DNA of 64,000 nucleotides, from positions 3,658,501 to 3,722,500 of the forward strand of contig JAYKKI010000060.1 of assembly GCA_039881145.1 (NCBI GenBank). Reading direction: 5' to 3'. This stretch comes from Druceiella hillmani (taxonomy: Eukaryota > Arthropoda > Insecta > Lepidoptera > Hepialidae). The notes below the pieces were generated by a model. It saw nothing but the letters and a program-made list of their open reading frames with translations, did not search any database and was not told the DNA's origin. The translations under genes and the position numbers were made by a program. Positions 11,473 through 21,610 of this stretch are shown here, one piece after another; position 1 is the first letter of the stretch; every line of letters starts with the position of its first letter.

Positions 11473-12345
11473 GTTGGCTAATCAGGTTTTAAGGCCGAGT
11501 TAATGTCGACAATTTTTGTTAAAAAAATGTATATGTTACATTAAATTTAATTTAAGTATGCACCATTATTATCTACTACTTGTCACCATCTAGTTGGCAG
11601 TGACAAAATGTCTTTCTTGTGAAATTCCGGTGACTGCTTCAAAATACTGTGCGAGGTCGTTTTGTAGATCTTCTTTAATTTTGATTTTTTCACATAAATG
11701 GTTACTTAGAACCCTGAATAAATAGTAGAGTGCAATGTCCGGCCAATATGGTGGATGAGTGAGTAGAGTCCAGTCGAGCTCCTCTAATTTATCACAAGTA
11801 CGTTTTGCATCATGTGGCTAGACCACATTATCATGTAGAAAATAAGCTCGATCCTGTTGACTACTCAATTTGTTAGCTAATCGGTCCAATTGTTCACAAT
11901 AAATATCTGTGTATTAATCGTGGATATCTCTGGAAGAAAATTCCAAAAAATAATGCCCTTGATATTCCACCAGCACTCTTTTTGGCACTTATTTCAGGTT
12001 CTAATACTGAAACTCCTGTTTCTCGGAAACCTAGCCATTGACCTTTGCGTGTATAATTAACGCATGTAACCCACTTCTCATCGCCAGTTACTAACTGATT
12101 GAGCCAGTCGAAGTTACGTTTCAATGTCAATAACTGTTGACAAGTATCAACTTTGCACTGAAGGTGATATGATGACACCTCATGGTGTATCCACAGACCG
12201 TATTTTGCAAATTTTCCTAATTCGTGCGCATGTGTTTCTATGGTGCCATGACTTCAGTGTAGCTCATCTGTCAATTGACGAGTCGTCAGTCGAGGATCCT
12301 CCTCTGTTAGGCATCGTCCCCGCCGATTTTGTCGTGATTGTATTG
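11469..12345 (-). pseudogene. mariner transposase, dead copy, with one terminal inverted repeat
   Basis: The 3' terminal inverted repeat TTAGGTTGGCTAATCAG starts at 11469 directly after a TA. On the minus strand the transposase is followed from about 12345 (RQNRRGR...LTEEDPRLTTRQL) through GTIETH.HELGKFAKYGLWIHHE to LVTGDEKWV, the first catalytic Asp at ~12081, then YCEQLDRL, LHDNVV-stop-PHDA (the second Asp is kept but a following codon is a stop) and PPYWPDIALYYLF, where the third catalytic Asp of the usual PSDYHLF is lost. There is an in-frame TGA after DELH and at least two frameshifts. The N-terminal ~90 residues and the 5' inverted repeat were not found. The open plus frame at 12124-12441 is antisense shadow. 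Confidence 0.9.
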
Positions 12346-12469
12346 GGTGTACAAGACCCCATACTGTGTTATGAGATATTGTCAAAAATATTGAAAAATC
12401 CGCTTTTACTAAAGCTCGATTACACACCACAGGGTACGTAGTCATATTTTTTTGAGACTTGTAAATGAG

Positions 12470-12650
12470 AACGTTAACGAATAAACGAACAAGAGTAGTC
12501 AGTTTGCGACGTGCTCACAGTACCTACACCACATCAACGGCGGCTCCCCTTCACTGCATACAATGGCTCGCACAATCTCACGCACCGACCTACTGGCCGC
12601 CATCGTCTCCGTCCGCAAACGACGCTGTTAACGGCCGTTCATGATCACGT
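12470..12650. other. GC-rich unrecognised segment upstream of the mariner remnant
   Basis: GC-rich relative to the surroundings, with CGACGTGC, CATCAACGGCGG and a palindromic AACGGCCGTT. No reading frame or element end is recognised. It is where the missing 5' end of the mariner would be expected but does not match one. Confidence 0.35.
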
Positions 12651-12659
12651 TTTCTAGCA

Positions 12660-13950
12660 ATGATAAATCTTGTTAAAATATTGATTGTATGCGGTGGCTC
12701 TGACCTAGTAACGCGTATGCTTTTTTTGATGAGATAAAGCATGGTTACTTTATAATGAAGAGGTCAAAACAACTTGACTGTGAATAGCCGAAGTGATACT
12801 TTTATCACTTTGCTATACGAAATACAATTAATTCGAAATACAAAAAAAATAATAGTAATTCTTTTTCAGTTTTTGTCTTGTTCACGTATATACAAATATA
12901 ATGATCGAGAGCGAAATAGATGTTTATTTTTTCAGCCTCCGCTAATATGTACTCCCTTTTGACTTGTCGAGGTAGTTCCCATATGTATTATTATCGATGG
13001 CGTTTCTAGTTAGTCCGTCGGGTGCCGGCTAGACAGCCGTGCCTCTATGAATTAAAATTTTCTAATAATAAAAAGAAAGCAGTTGTCTGAAAATAGTTTT
13101 TGCACGCAACGGCTATTGCGTTAACTATTAATATACGAACTGATTTTGATAGCATGAGTTAACATATGTGTAGCGCCATCTATTGCAACTACTCGGAAGC
13201 AGTATTAAATTATCGTCACACATAATTTCTCAACACTATGATAAGATTTCTTCAGCAAGGTAATAAAGAATATTAAAAGGACAGGTTTTTCTTAATTAAT
13301 TTGAAGTATTTTTGTTTTTGAACAGTAATTTTTCTATATTACTCGACTTTTTGGTTATTTTTATTTATACTTTATTTTATTTATTTCATTATAACCTATA
13401 TAATAATTAAAATGTTACTAAAATTTGTTCACTAGTTTTTACGCCATACGCGTACAAACATAAAAACAGAAAACTATATTTTACAGACCTTATTGCCTGC
13501 ATTTTAGAGGCTTGTTTACTGTTTTATTATTATTTTAATATATATTTGTAATTAAATGTTATTAATGTTTAATGTGCATTAAAAGCTTTTGGGGTTAAAA
13601 AATATTTATGAAACCAAAAGAGAAAACGAAATTTAAGAAAGGGGTGTCTGTTTGGGTATCAGTATGGTTAGTTGTTTATTGTTCGACAATTGATGCATTA
13701 ATATTAGTGGTCTTTAGTTTAGAGCATTAACTAGGGGTAAATTCCTTAAATCATAGACGAATAAAAGTAATTCATTAACCCATAGAAACCTGAAATAGAA
13801 ATATATTAAAAACTAATAATAGTATACAAATATTATTATTGTAATCTGGATATTGTTTTTTTTTTAATTATATCGCAAAATGTAAAGCCACAGTACAGTC
13901 ACACACTGCTGTAAACGTGAGCTGAAATTATCGATAACTAGACGGCGAGC
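12660..13950. other. Spacer without recognised feature
   Basis: AT-rich, with a short GC-rich phrase near 12965-13045 (CCGTCGGGTGCCGGCTAGAC) that may be the edge of an old element. No coding sequence or repeat array was seen. Confidence 0.5.
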
Positions 13951-13959
13951 CAGTTCGCT

Positions 13960-14880
13960 GATGTTGTCGATTTTTCTTCGGATATTTTCTTTCAGTCCAT
14001 CAATAGGTAGCAAAGTCTACTTCTCCCCCAAAGGTGCCTCTCTAACTAGTGGTTACCAACTAAGGTTGGCAATCAGCTCTGCGTATTTGGTCTTGTTCTC
14101 GGCAAGGCGAAAGAGTTCGGAGGCACTGGTAATCCTTGTCCATACTCGGACATTATGCAACCATGTCTTTCCTCTAGGACCTCCTGTCCTTCTCCCATCA
14201 TTATTAGTAGTTATTGGAGTCTGTATCTGTTATAACTGAGCACATACTCTTAACGTCGTTTGATGGTTTGCAAAAGCTTGCATTTCTGGCCAACCTGTTG
14301 CAGAACTTCCTTATTGGTGACTATCTGAGTCCAAATTCTAGACGTAATGCGTCTGTAGGCCCAGAATTTCAAATGTTTCTACACGTCCCCTGAGATCTTC
14401 TTTAACAGTCCAGGCTTTGATTACCTATAGAAGTATTGGTCATATAAGGCACTGGATTTGTGACTTTCTGGGTTCAAATTCTAGACGTAATGCGTCTGTA
14501 GGCCCACATTTAGAATGCTTCTACACATCTCCTGATATCTTCTTTAATAGTCCAGGCTTTGATTCCGTATAGAAGTATTGGTCATATGTGGCACTAGATT
14601 GGTGACTTTCTGAGTCCAAATTCTAGACGTAATGCGTCTGTAAGCCTACGGTTTCGAAAGTTTCTAGACATCCCCTGAGATCTTCTTTAATAATCCAGGC
14701 TTTGATTCCGTTTAGAAGTATTGTTCATATATGGCACTGGAGAAGACGAATTCGAAGTGGGATGTGGGTGGAAGCTACGATTGTAGAGTACCTTTTTCAT
14801 TTTTCCAAAGGCACCGCAGGCAATTTCCATTCGAGTTTTTATCTCTACCTCTCTGTCCTAGTCTTGAGTAAGCCAGGTTC
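13960..14880 (-). pseudogene. Non-LTR retrotransposon reverse transcriptase, C-terminal remnant
   Basis: The minus strand encodes the region after the polymerase domain of an insect LINE: LRIRLLQCHI..ILLYGIKAW (a degenerate SVLLYGCETW-type motif), KEDIRRCVEAF.MWAYRRI, RIWTQIVTNKEVLQQVG, TIKRR, then the C-terminal GRRTGGPRGKTWLHNVRVWT and SELFRLAENKTKYAELIANL. Stop codons occur at several Trp or Gln positions, so the copy is dead. A ~142-bp internal segment is present three times in tandem (see 14320-14745). The open plus frames at 13961-14239 and 14702-14938 are antisense shadows. Clade not assigned. Confidence 0.85.
14320..14745. repeat. ~142-bp tandem triplication inside the LINE coding remnant
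   Basis: TTCTAGACGTAATGCGTCTG recurs at 14336, 14479 and 14621 (143 and 142 bp apart). On the minus strand each unit encodes the ILLYGIKAWTIKED...YRRI block, so the triplication lies wholly within old coding sequence. Confidence 0.9.
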
Positions 14881-15106
14881 CGAAATGTTTATATTTATTC
14901 ACCTGTTCAAGTTTTTGAACCTCCAAGTAGTAAGATAACCCCACAGAAATTAAATTAAAACTGCGAGAAGGCCAAGACACTGTTGGTCTTTTGAGACATA
15001 ACTTTGTTGAGATAAGTTGGTGTACTGATCAAACTGAATAGGAAATGCAGGTAAAGTTAAAAATTATAAACTGTTACATACGGTTGAAGAACTTTGTACA
15101 CAAATA

Positions 15107-15720
15107 ATGAATCTAGGGTGAATACAACACAAATAAAATCTTTAAGGGAAAACGTGTGAAATAATTGAAAGATTCTGACTAATATTATGAATACAAAACT
15201 TTAGAGGTATGTTTGTATATTTGTTATGCTACAACTTCGTAATTTATGAATGGATCTTTATAAAACTTGGCATAAAAATAGGTTATAGCCTAGAATCCAT
15301 AAAACTCCTTCTTATTTAATCCTTTTTATTATGAAATCTAAACCAATTCCTGAGGAATAGCATTCATCTTTTATGATGGTCATTATGACTCCACCTAGTG
15401 TTTTATAAAGTACACAATGAAGCTAAGGCGAATACAGCACAAATAAATTTTTTAAGGGAAAACGTGTGAAATAATTGAAAGATTCTGACTAATATTATAA
15501 ATACAAAAGTTTAGAGGTATGGATGAATATTTGTTATGCTACAACTTCGTAATGGAACTTCATAAAACTCGGTATACGAATAGGTTATGGCCTGGAATAT
15601 ATAAAACTCATTTTCATTAAATTCTTTTTATTCTGAAATTTAAACTATTTACTGAAGGATAGCATCCATCTTTTATGATGGTCATTATGTCTCCACCTAG
15701 TGCTTTATAAAGATATTTTA
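15107..15720. repeat. 310-bp direct duplication carrying a Helitron-5'-like phrase
   Basis: TTTAAGGGAAAACGTGTGAA is at 15141 and 15451, 310 bp apart, and colinearity extends over the whole unit, including TTTTATGATGGTCATTATG. Each unit contains TCTGACTAATATTATRAATA followed by GTTTAGAGGTATG, resembling lepidopteran Helitron 5' ends (TC...TACTAATATTATAAA). No CTAG terminus was paired with it. Confidence 0.8.
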
Positions 15721-16095
15721 CAAAACCCCAGGCTAAAACTAATACTAAATAATAATTAAGAACTTGGACGAGTAAATTACGAAAAAAAATAGCACGTCCC
15801 GTTTCTCTTCAAACCCACGCGTTAAAAGACAAAATTTCTATATTGCGAATAGTTTGTTTAAAACTAATTTAATTATGCATATATTCGTTACAAAATTTCT
15901 TTAAAATGATTATTAGTAGTATGTAATATAAATTTGCACATACGATCGTGTAATTAAATATTAAGGCATATTTTTAATAAATATACTAATTAACTTTACT
16001 TCAGAACATTAGTTAAAAAAATTGTTTAAGTTTTAGAATAACAAAAATCTGTGACATGGATTTCAAAGGATGGTTGTCAATGAGACAGGTTTATT
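15721..16095. other. Spacer without recognised feature
   Basis: AT-rich sequence with no frame, hairpin or tandem structure noted. Confidence 0.55.
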
Positions 16096-16349
16096 TTCCC
16101 CTTAAGATATTGAATTTGGCGTTAATTTTGTAGAAATTCATTATTCACAATTAAATGAAACTACGTGACATAGTATTATTTCTACTTTCTTTAAGTTCTT
16201 TACCACAACCTAGGTTTCGTGGTATTACAACATCTTCAGGCGGTCAGGATCTTTGCTAATAGCCTACCTGAAGATGTTGTAGTACAACGAAACCTAGGTC
16301 ATGGTAAAGAAAGTAGAAATAACCCTACGTCACGTAGTTCCCCTTAAGA
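16096..16349 (-). mobile_element. Foldback retroelement-like repeat, copy 1
   Basis: Element body 16108-16337, flanked by perfect 12-bp duplications TTCCCCTTAAGA at 16096-16107 and 16338-16349. The left arm (constant end, starting TATTGAATTTGGCGTTAA) is complete; the right arm stops at CACGTAG, so on the minus strand the 5' end is truncated and the 3' end intact. The arms are inverted copies separated by a ~20-nt loop. Each arm contains the hammerhead-like block, here with mismatches in stems I and II. No coding capacity. Confidence 0.9.
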
Positions 16350-16718
16350 GTTTTATTCATGAATATGTTAACTTGAGATAATTATATTTAAGATAAAATT
16401 CAAATGAATTTAAATACTTCGATATATATGTGACAAAAAGTAATCAAATTTATTCAGACAATAAAGTTAATAAGCTAGCGAAACAAGTTAAATTAACATT
16501 AATAACTTATGAAAATAGTAAACATAATTAATCTGAATTTTCGCTATTACAAGTACCTGTTGTGTCCTAAATAGCAGAAAATTACTGCTACATGTGCACA
16601 ATAGCCCACTACTTGTGCGTTACCAATTAGGTATACGTAATGCAACCAAAATATATAAGCGCACTGGACCAATACTTTTCTACTTATGTATTTTATTGTT
16701 TACAATATGCCTTATTTA
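16350..16718. other. Spacer without recognised feature
   Basis: AT-rich; ends in a TTTATTTATTTATA run that is the tail of the adjoining LINE-linked minisatellite. Confidence 0.5.
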
Positions 16719-17085
16719 TTTATTTATACTTTAACGTACATATAACACATACACTCTCACACTCTCTCACACATATTTATACTTTAACGTACATATAACA
16801 CATACACTCTCACACTCTCTCACACATATTTATACTTTAACGTACATATAACACATACACTCTCACACTCTCTCACACATATTTATACTTTAACGTACAT
16901 ATAACACATACACTCTCACACTCTCTCACACATATTTATACTTTAACGTACATATAACACATACACTCTCACACTCTCTCACACATATTTATACTTTAAC
17001 GTACATATAACACATACACTCTCACACTCTTTCACACATGTTTATACTTTAACGTACACATAACACATACATTGTCACATATATA
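16719..17085. repeat. 53-bp minisatellite, ~7 copies, at a LINE 3' end
   Basis: TTAACGTACATATAACACAT recurs at 16731, 16784, 16837, 16890, 16943, 16996 and 17049, each 53 bp apart. The rest of the unit is CACTCTCACACTCTCTCACAC. The array sits immediately downstream (minus strand) of a LINE remnant and ends in (AAATA)n, as if the retrotransposon 3' tail had been multiplied. Confidence 0.95.
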
Positions 17086-17099
17086 TTGAAGTATCTTCC

Positions 17100-17890
17100 T
17101 GTCAACCACATCGATTAAATATAAACATTTTGTGGATAACTGTAAAAGACATTAATGAAAAAAATGAACTTATAACAAATAACATAAAATAGCATAACAT
17201 GTAAATAAGGAAAACTAAGCTGTATATAAATAATACAAAACAAAAAAAATGGTTAATTATAAATCTTGACCTGGTCAGGGACAAGGAAAATGGAGAACAA
17301 AATGGAATTAGGAATGGTAGGACTGAGGGATTACGAGTGAACGAATTTTTCAGACGGTCTTTGAATACATTTAAAGAGGGCGAGTTCCTGGTATCCGGAT
17401 CCAGTCGATTCCAAAGTCTTAGAGCTTGGATAGTGAATGATTTTTCATAAAAGCTGGCTGTATGTTTGGGAAAAATAGACTGAGTAGGTTTTCAGAGCGT
17501 AGCTCTATACCATGTACAGTCAAGTAACTAAATCTGATTCTAAAATAAGTTGGATAAGTAGCATTATTCAAAATATTATCGAGAATTATAAGAATGTGAA
17601 GGTTGTGCCGATTATGGACTTCCGTCCATTTAAATTGCACTCTGCATTGAGAAAAACAAAGCGGATGCACAAATTTTGTAGGTGTTGACATTTTCTAAGG
17701 CGATACTAAGCAAGGTCTATAGCATACATCTCCGTAGTCAACCAGTGGCAGCAAGAGTGTTTGAGAGATGTGAGCTTTGGTTTGAACGTCTAGAAAATTT
17801 TGAAGACGCTTGAGGAAGTGCATTCTGCTGATAATACGATGAGAAACAACATTTCCTTGAAGCTACTGGCTAAGATTTTCATCGATCAGT
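17100..17890 (-). pseudogene. Non-LTR retrotransposon, C-terminal end of ORF2 and 3' UTR
   Basis: On the minus strand, from about 17885: SHRIISRMHFLKRLQNFLDV, AHISQTLLLPLVDYGDVCY (the conserved ILPLLDYADVCY-type motif of insect LINEs), then KFVHPLCFSQ..., a frame near 17691-17419 with NNATYPTYFRIRFSYLTVHG and, after a frameshift near 17450, KSFTIQALRLWNRLDPDTRN followed by PSLNVFKDRLKNSF. This is the usual LWN-LP-...-FK-RLK C-terminus. The 3' UTR runs to ~17100 and meets the 53-bp array. An in-frame stop follows CYRPCLVSP. The copy is broken by at least one stop and one frameshift. Confidence 0.85.
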
Positions 17891-18384
17891 AGTATATGCA
17901 AAAGATATTGTATTGGGAAGATATTGTATATGCAAAAGTATTGGGAGATTGCGCTCATGTAAAAAAAATTTTGAAAACCAGAAAAATTATTAATTTTTGA
18001 AGAAATTCTCAAAAATATCGAATTGCAGGTTATAAAAAAAAAACAAAAATATTTATTTAAGGTAAGGAATATTGCCCAAAACTAAAAAAAAGAGTTCTGT
18101 GATATTGTTTAATTTTCCGAGAGTGCTAGGAAAAATTACTTAGGTTATGACACCCATCCCTTCAATATTCATTCCAATTAACATCACATATAATATTATT
18201 AAATATATATGTTTATAAGTTGACCGTAGGATAGCGTTAATGTGGCTATGAAATTGTCCACCAGCGTTTTATCTATCAACATAAAGAAGTTTCACGTCAA
18301 AAAATAAATATTCATGGTATGTATGGTTCATAAAATAATGTATGGAAGACATTGTAAAGCCTGGTTCAATTAGGAATGGGGTTT
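17891..18384. other. Spacer without recognised feature
   Basis: AT-rich, with a short local duplication of AAAGATATTGTAT near 17900. No gene or element was recognised. Confidence 0.5.
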
Positions 18385-19015
18385 TAGGATTCTATACCTC
18401 AAAATGAAAAAAGGACGCTATATAATACCACGCTCGTGTCAGTCAGTTTTTGTGTCACAGCTATTTTTTCTCAGAAAAAGTTGGCCTAGAAACTTGAAAT
18501 TTGGCGTAGTAATAAAGCACATTAATAGAAACATATCTCAGTAGCTAAAATTAAAAAATATTAATTTGAAATTGGTGGTTCAACTTAAATACTAGAAAAA
18601 AACTTAATTTTCTTGTATATGGAGGTATGGGTTATCGTTTCAAATGTTTAGTTAAGAGGGTCCCCAAATCTTTCTTTTTGTAATTTTATGTAGTGTATCT
18701 TCAGAAATATACTGAAAAAATGGCAAAAAAGTTGCCTGGCCCGTTATTTCCTAAAATGCTGAGTCTAAACTTATAAAAAAGTAGTGTTTTTAGAAACCTA
18801 CATACAGGTTGTTGGGAAACGATAATTTTTGACATATTCACGATGGTTTTTGACATATTCACGAAAATTTATTATGTCCCTTGTACTTAGTTATAATAGT
18901 TACTACTGTATAGAGTTCATAATAGCGCTGATTTGAGATAAATAAAGCAAATTCACGATACACGGAAATTTTAATGCGCAAGCCAGAATTGCACTTGGCC
19001 GGGTTTTAGAAAATA
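18385..19015 (+). repeat. Dispersed lepidopteran repeat, near full-length copy
   Basis: It runs from TTTTAGGATTCTATACCTCAAAA through a degenerate GTCAGTCAG tract, TTTTTCTCAGAAAAAG, GGCCTAGAAACTTGAAATTTGG, TATGGAGGTATGGG and GTAATTTTATGTAG to a terminal AATGCGCAAGCCAGAATTG and GCACTTGGCCGGGTTTT. This end-to-end order defines the family in this window. It has no open frame of note. The terminal GAGTCCGACTCGCACTTGGCCG-like phrase is very common in moth genomes. Confidence 0.75.
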
Positions 19016-19059
19016 TTATAAGATATTTCAAATAGAAGAACACATAATGATCCAAACAT

Positions 19060-19215
19060 GTATTTATTTATTTATCTACTTTAATGTATCTAATTGCTAG
19101 GAGAGCAATATCTTACAGTCAACCAGAACGCCAGTCCAGCCTCGCTCGGCGAGTGGCCGGGGATCGAACCCGGGTCCCTGCGATGCTCCGCCAAAGGCCA
19201 CACTACGGCGACGAT
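19060..19215 (-). mobile_element. tRNA-derived SINE
   Basis: On the minus strand the head has an A-box-like GTGTGGCCTTTGGCGGAG and a clear B box, GGGTTCGATCCCC (at about 19155-19175). The body is followed by GATATTGCTCTCCTAGCA, TACATTAAAGTAG and an (ATAA)n tail. This is a polymerase III-type SINE, not a working tRNA gene: no acceptor stem pairs. Its tail resembles LINE tails in the window (see findings). Confidence 0.75.
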
Positions 19216-19484
19216 ATTACCGTTTAAGTAAATGGAGCATATTGACTTAAAAGTCTGTAACATTTGTCATTGCTAATATATATCGCTAACACGTTTTACA
19301 AATTGAAAAAGCTCGCCATGGCACTTACTAGTACTTAAAACGCCTTTAAGAAAAGAAAGAAACAACCGTAAGGCTAAATATGAGTATGGAATACTTAAGT
19401 AGCTTTAGAAATAATTAGAAATCAATGTTTCTCAAACTGCGATGCATTAATCTGCTACACTTTTTGTTTTTGTTTCGTGTCGTC

Positions 19485-19560
19485 CGGGAATAGATGACGG
19501 ACAAAGAAAGACGCTATTCGTTGGCTATAAAGGAATTAATTTTCGTTGAAATAAAACGTA
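19485..19560 (+). repeat. Solo copy of the 532-893 element terminus
   Basis: GGGAATAGATGACGGACAAAG followed by GCTATTCGTTGGCTATAAAGG matches the inverted-repeat ends at 532 and 893. The partner end was not found within the following few hundred bases; a local series of GAGTTACATG repeats follows at 19582-19665. Confidence 0.5.
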
Positions 19561-19739
19561 AAACGCGCCCTTTTTCTAATTGAGTTACACGTGAGTTACA
19601 TGTAATATGACATGGAGTTGAGAAGAAAAATATTACATGTGAGTTACATGAGTTACATGAAGTAGTAAAGACATCGATATAACGACATCGAAAGATAAAT
19701 ATTCTGGGCAACCAATAAGATAATATCGATAATATCGAA

Positions 19740-20455
19740 GAAGAAAAATTAAGTTTAAGTACAACACTAGGATTCGAATACTGAGGTATGTATTTTACAA
19801 TAGCGTGTATGATTTAATTAGCTTAGACCGTCGCATATGGGTACAATTTTGACATTTACAAACTTCAACTACTACGGAAACCTAAACATGCATCCCGATG
19901 CGCACTCGTCTGATTTCCTTGCTTTATCCAAAATATTACTTTTATTTTTTCATTGTTTTTTAAAATTAAACTTAAGAAATACTGAATTAAATTGGAAATA
20001 ATTTTTATCGTATCTCATAAATTAGCAAACCTATCCGAATCAAATACCATCCCAATTTACATTAAAAATCAGTCATCATTTCAATTTTTTTATTAAGTTC
20101 AATTGGAAAATTTAATGGGTGCGATATACTGCAAACGGCTCGGTATGAGTAGGCTTATATCTGACGGATAATATATTTTAATTAAAAACCCGCTGTATGG
20201 CGAATTGCATTTTCTTGGTTTATTGCATTTTTATCCAATGGCAGAACTCTCATGCGGAATTCGAGAAAAAAAATTCTTCCTAACTAAAGAAAAAGAAATT
20301 TAAATTTTCTTATATTTTAGCTTCACTTTCAATTTTATATGTTGATTAAAAGCATATAATCGTACAATTTTATGATAAAACATTGAAAAATTACCAGATT
20401 GCAAGCCTTTAATATATGAATGAAATTATAAACATTTCCAAACGCAATGAAATAC
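19740..20455. other. Spacer without recognised feature
   Basis: AT-rich; no gene, hairpin or tandem array noted. Confidence 0.5.
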
Positions 20456-20529
20456 TAGCAAGTGAAATAATTTAAAAAATGTCTCATATCCTCAGTCTTC
20501 GAAACTGGCGTATGACTGATTCTTAAAAA

Positions 20530-20661
20530 TGAACATACGTGTGAAAAAATGAACATACGTGTGAAAAAATGAACATACGTGTGAAAAAGTGAACATACGT
20601 GTGAAAAAATGAACATACGTGTGAAAAAATTAACATACGTGTGAAAAAATGAACATACGTA
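20530..20661. repeat. 20-bp minisatellite, ~6.5 copies
   Basis: TGAACATACGTGTGAAAAAA repeats head to tail every 20 bp from 20530, with single A/G changes. The minus-strand frame across it (repetitive HVCSLFHTYV) is a by-product of the repeat. Confidence 0.97.
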
Positions 20662-20884
20662 CTTTAGTAGCGTATATAATTGAAGTGGAAACAAAAATGA
20701 TAAAGCAAATTTATTTTTTAAATAGTTCTTTGAAAAATTTAATACAAAAACTTCCAATGCTCAACATTCAGAAGTCTTCAAAATATTTCAACAATACATA
20801 TATGTATGATGTTCAATAAAATATTTACAGTTTGAGGGGCGTTCTCTCACACTATTCAAATACACGTCACCCACGAGCAAAGCA

Positions 20885-20990
20885 CACAAGTTGGTACGTC
20901 CAACAAAATGCCATTGTCAGGCGTTGAACCGACTTTCCCGTCTCACGGACCAACTCCGAAACCGCTGGGCCATTGACTTATCCATTGTAT
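20885..20990 (-). mobile_element. tRNA-derived SINE head
   Basis: The minus strand contains AATGGCCCAGCGGTTTCGG, a good A box, and GTCGGTTCAACGCCTG, a B box, ~35 bp apart. No cloverleaf with a paired acceptor stem is evident, so it reads as a SINE head rather than a tRNA gene. The 3' body probably continues to ~20830. Confidence 0.6.
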
Positions 20991-21118
20991 TACAAGTCAC
21001 ACGGTGCTTATGAACGCAGTAACATTTTCGACTTAATATGTCTTCTCTGTTAGAAAAAGCCGTCAAAATTCAACCTATTAAACAATTTTCCAAAACTACG
21101 TGATGACATTTTAAGTAA

Positions 21119-21310
21119 CTAAAAGCAAACTTGTAACAATTTCTAAAAGCAAACTTGTAACAATTTCTAAAAGCAAACTTGTAACAATTTCTAAAAGCAA
21201 ACTTGTAACAATTTCTAAAAGCAAACTTGTAACAATTTCTAAAAGCAAACTTGTAACAATTTCTAAAAGCAAACTTGTAACAATTTTTAAAAGCAAACTT
21301 GTAACAAGTT
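21119..21310. repeat. 24-bp minisatellite, 8 copies
   Basis: CTAAAAGCAAACTTGTAACA plus ATTT repeats every 24 bp with almost no variation. Because 24 is a multiple of three, one minus-strand frame (21111-21401) stays open as repeats of LLLEIVTS; there is no other sign that it is a gene. The array ends ~80 bp before the foldback copy at 21403. Confidence 0.97.
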
Positions 21311-21500
21311 CCTTAAATTGTGAAATATTATATTTACTCTGATATCTTGCAAAAACATTTTCGTTCTGATTCTCTGTTCCACAGCCATTACCATAAAACA
21401 CTGTTGAATATATTTGGCATTAATTTTGTAGAAAATCTTAATTCACAATTAAATAAAACTACGTGATGTAATATTATTTCTACTTAATTTAAGTTCTTTA

Positions 21501-21541
21501 CCACGACCTAGGTTTCGTTGTATTACAACATCTTCAGGTGG
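21501..21541 (-). ncRNA. Hammerhead-ribozyme-like motif, left arm
   Basis: The reverse complement is identical to the motif at 21570-21610: CCAC, CTGAAGA, T, GTTGT-AAT-ACAAC, GAAA, CCTAGG, T, C, GTGG. Seen only by eye; activity unknown. The extra T between CTGAAGA and stem II departs from the canonical core. Confidence 0.4.
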
Positions 21542-21569
21542 GCACAATCAAACAATTTTTGCTAATAGC

Positions 21570-21610
21570 CCACCTGAAGATGTTGTAATACAACGAAACC
21601 TAGGTCGTGG
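21570..21610 (+). ncRNA. Hammerhead-ribozyme-like motif, right arm
   Basis: In order: CCAC (stem I 5' strand, 21570-21573), CTGAAGA (fits CUGANGA, 21574-21580), an extra T, GTTGT/ACAAC (stem II, 5 bp, loop AAT), GAAA (21595-21598), CCTAGG with T (short stem III), C as the H17 position, GTGG (stem I 3' strand, 21607-21610). All three core blocks and stems I and II are present. Stem III would be only 2 bp, as in minimal hammerheads described from Penelope-like retroelements. Confidence 0.4.

Noticed and set aside
12124..12441. A 105-codon plus-strand frame
   Set aside because: It is the antisense of the dead mariner transposase, which has the recognisable motifs on the minus strand.
13961..14239. 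A 92-codon plus-strand frame
   Set aside because: Antisense of the LINE C-terminus (WLHNVRVWT...SELFRLAENKTKY) on the minus strand.
10425..14745. Common origin of the two 142-bp arrays because their periods match
   Set aside because: The unit sequences are unrelated: one is non-coding AT-rich DNA, the other is LINE coding sequence.
19130..19180. Possible tRNA gene with a GGGTTCGATCCCC B box
   Set aside because: No paired acceptor stem or anticodon arm can be drawn, and the sequence continues into a SINE body with an (ATAA)n tail.
20530..21310. CRISPR-like look of the 20-bp and 24-bp repeats
   Set aside because: The repeats are directly head to tail with no unique spacers, and the rest of the window is clearly eukaryotic.
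21111..21401. A 96-codon minus-strand frame with seven or eight LLLEIVTS repeats, looking like a repeat protein
   Set aside because: It exists only because a 24-bp DNA repeat is a multiple of three. The flanking sequence gives no domain and third codon positions vary no more than others.
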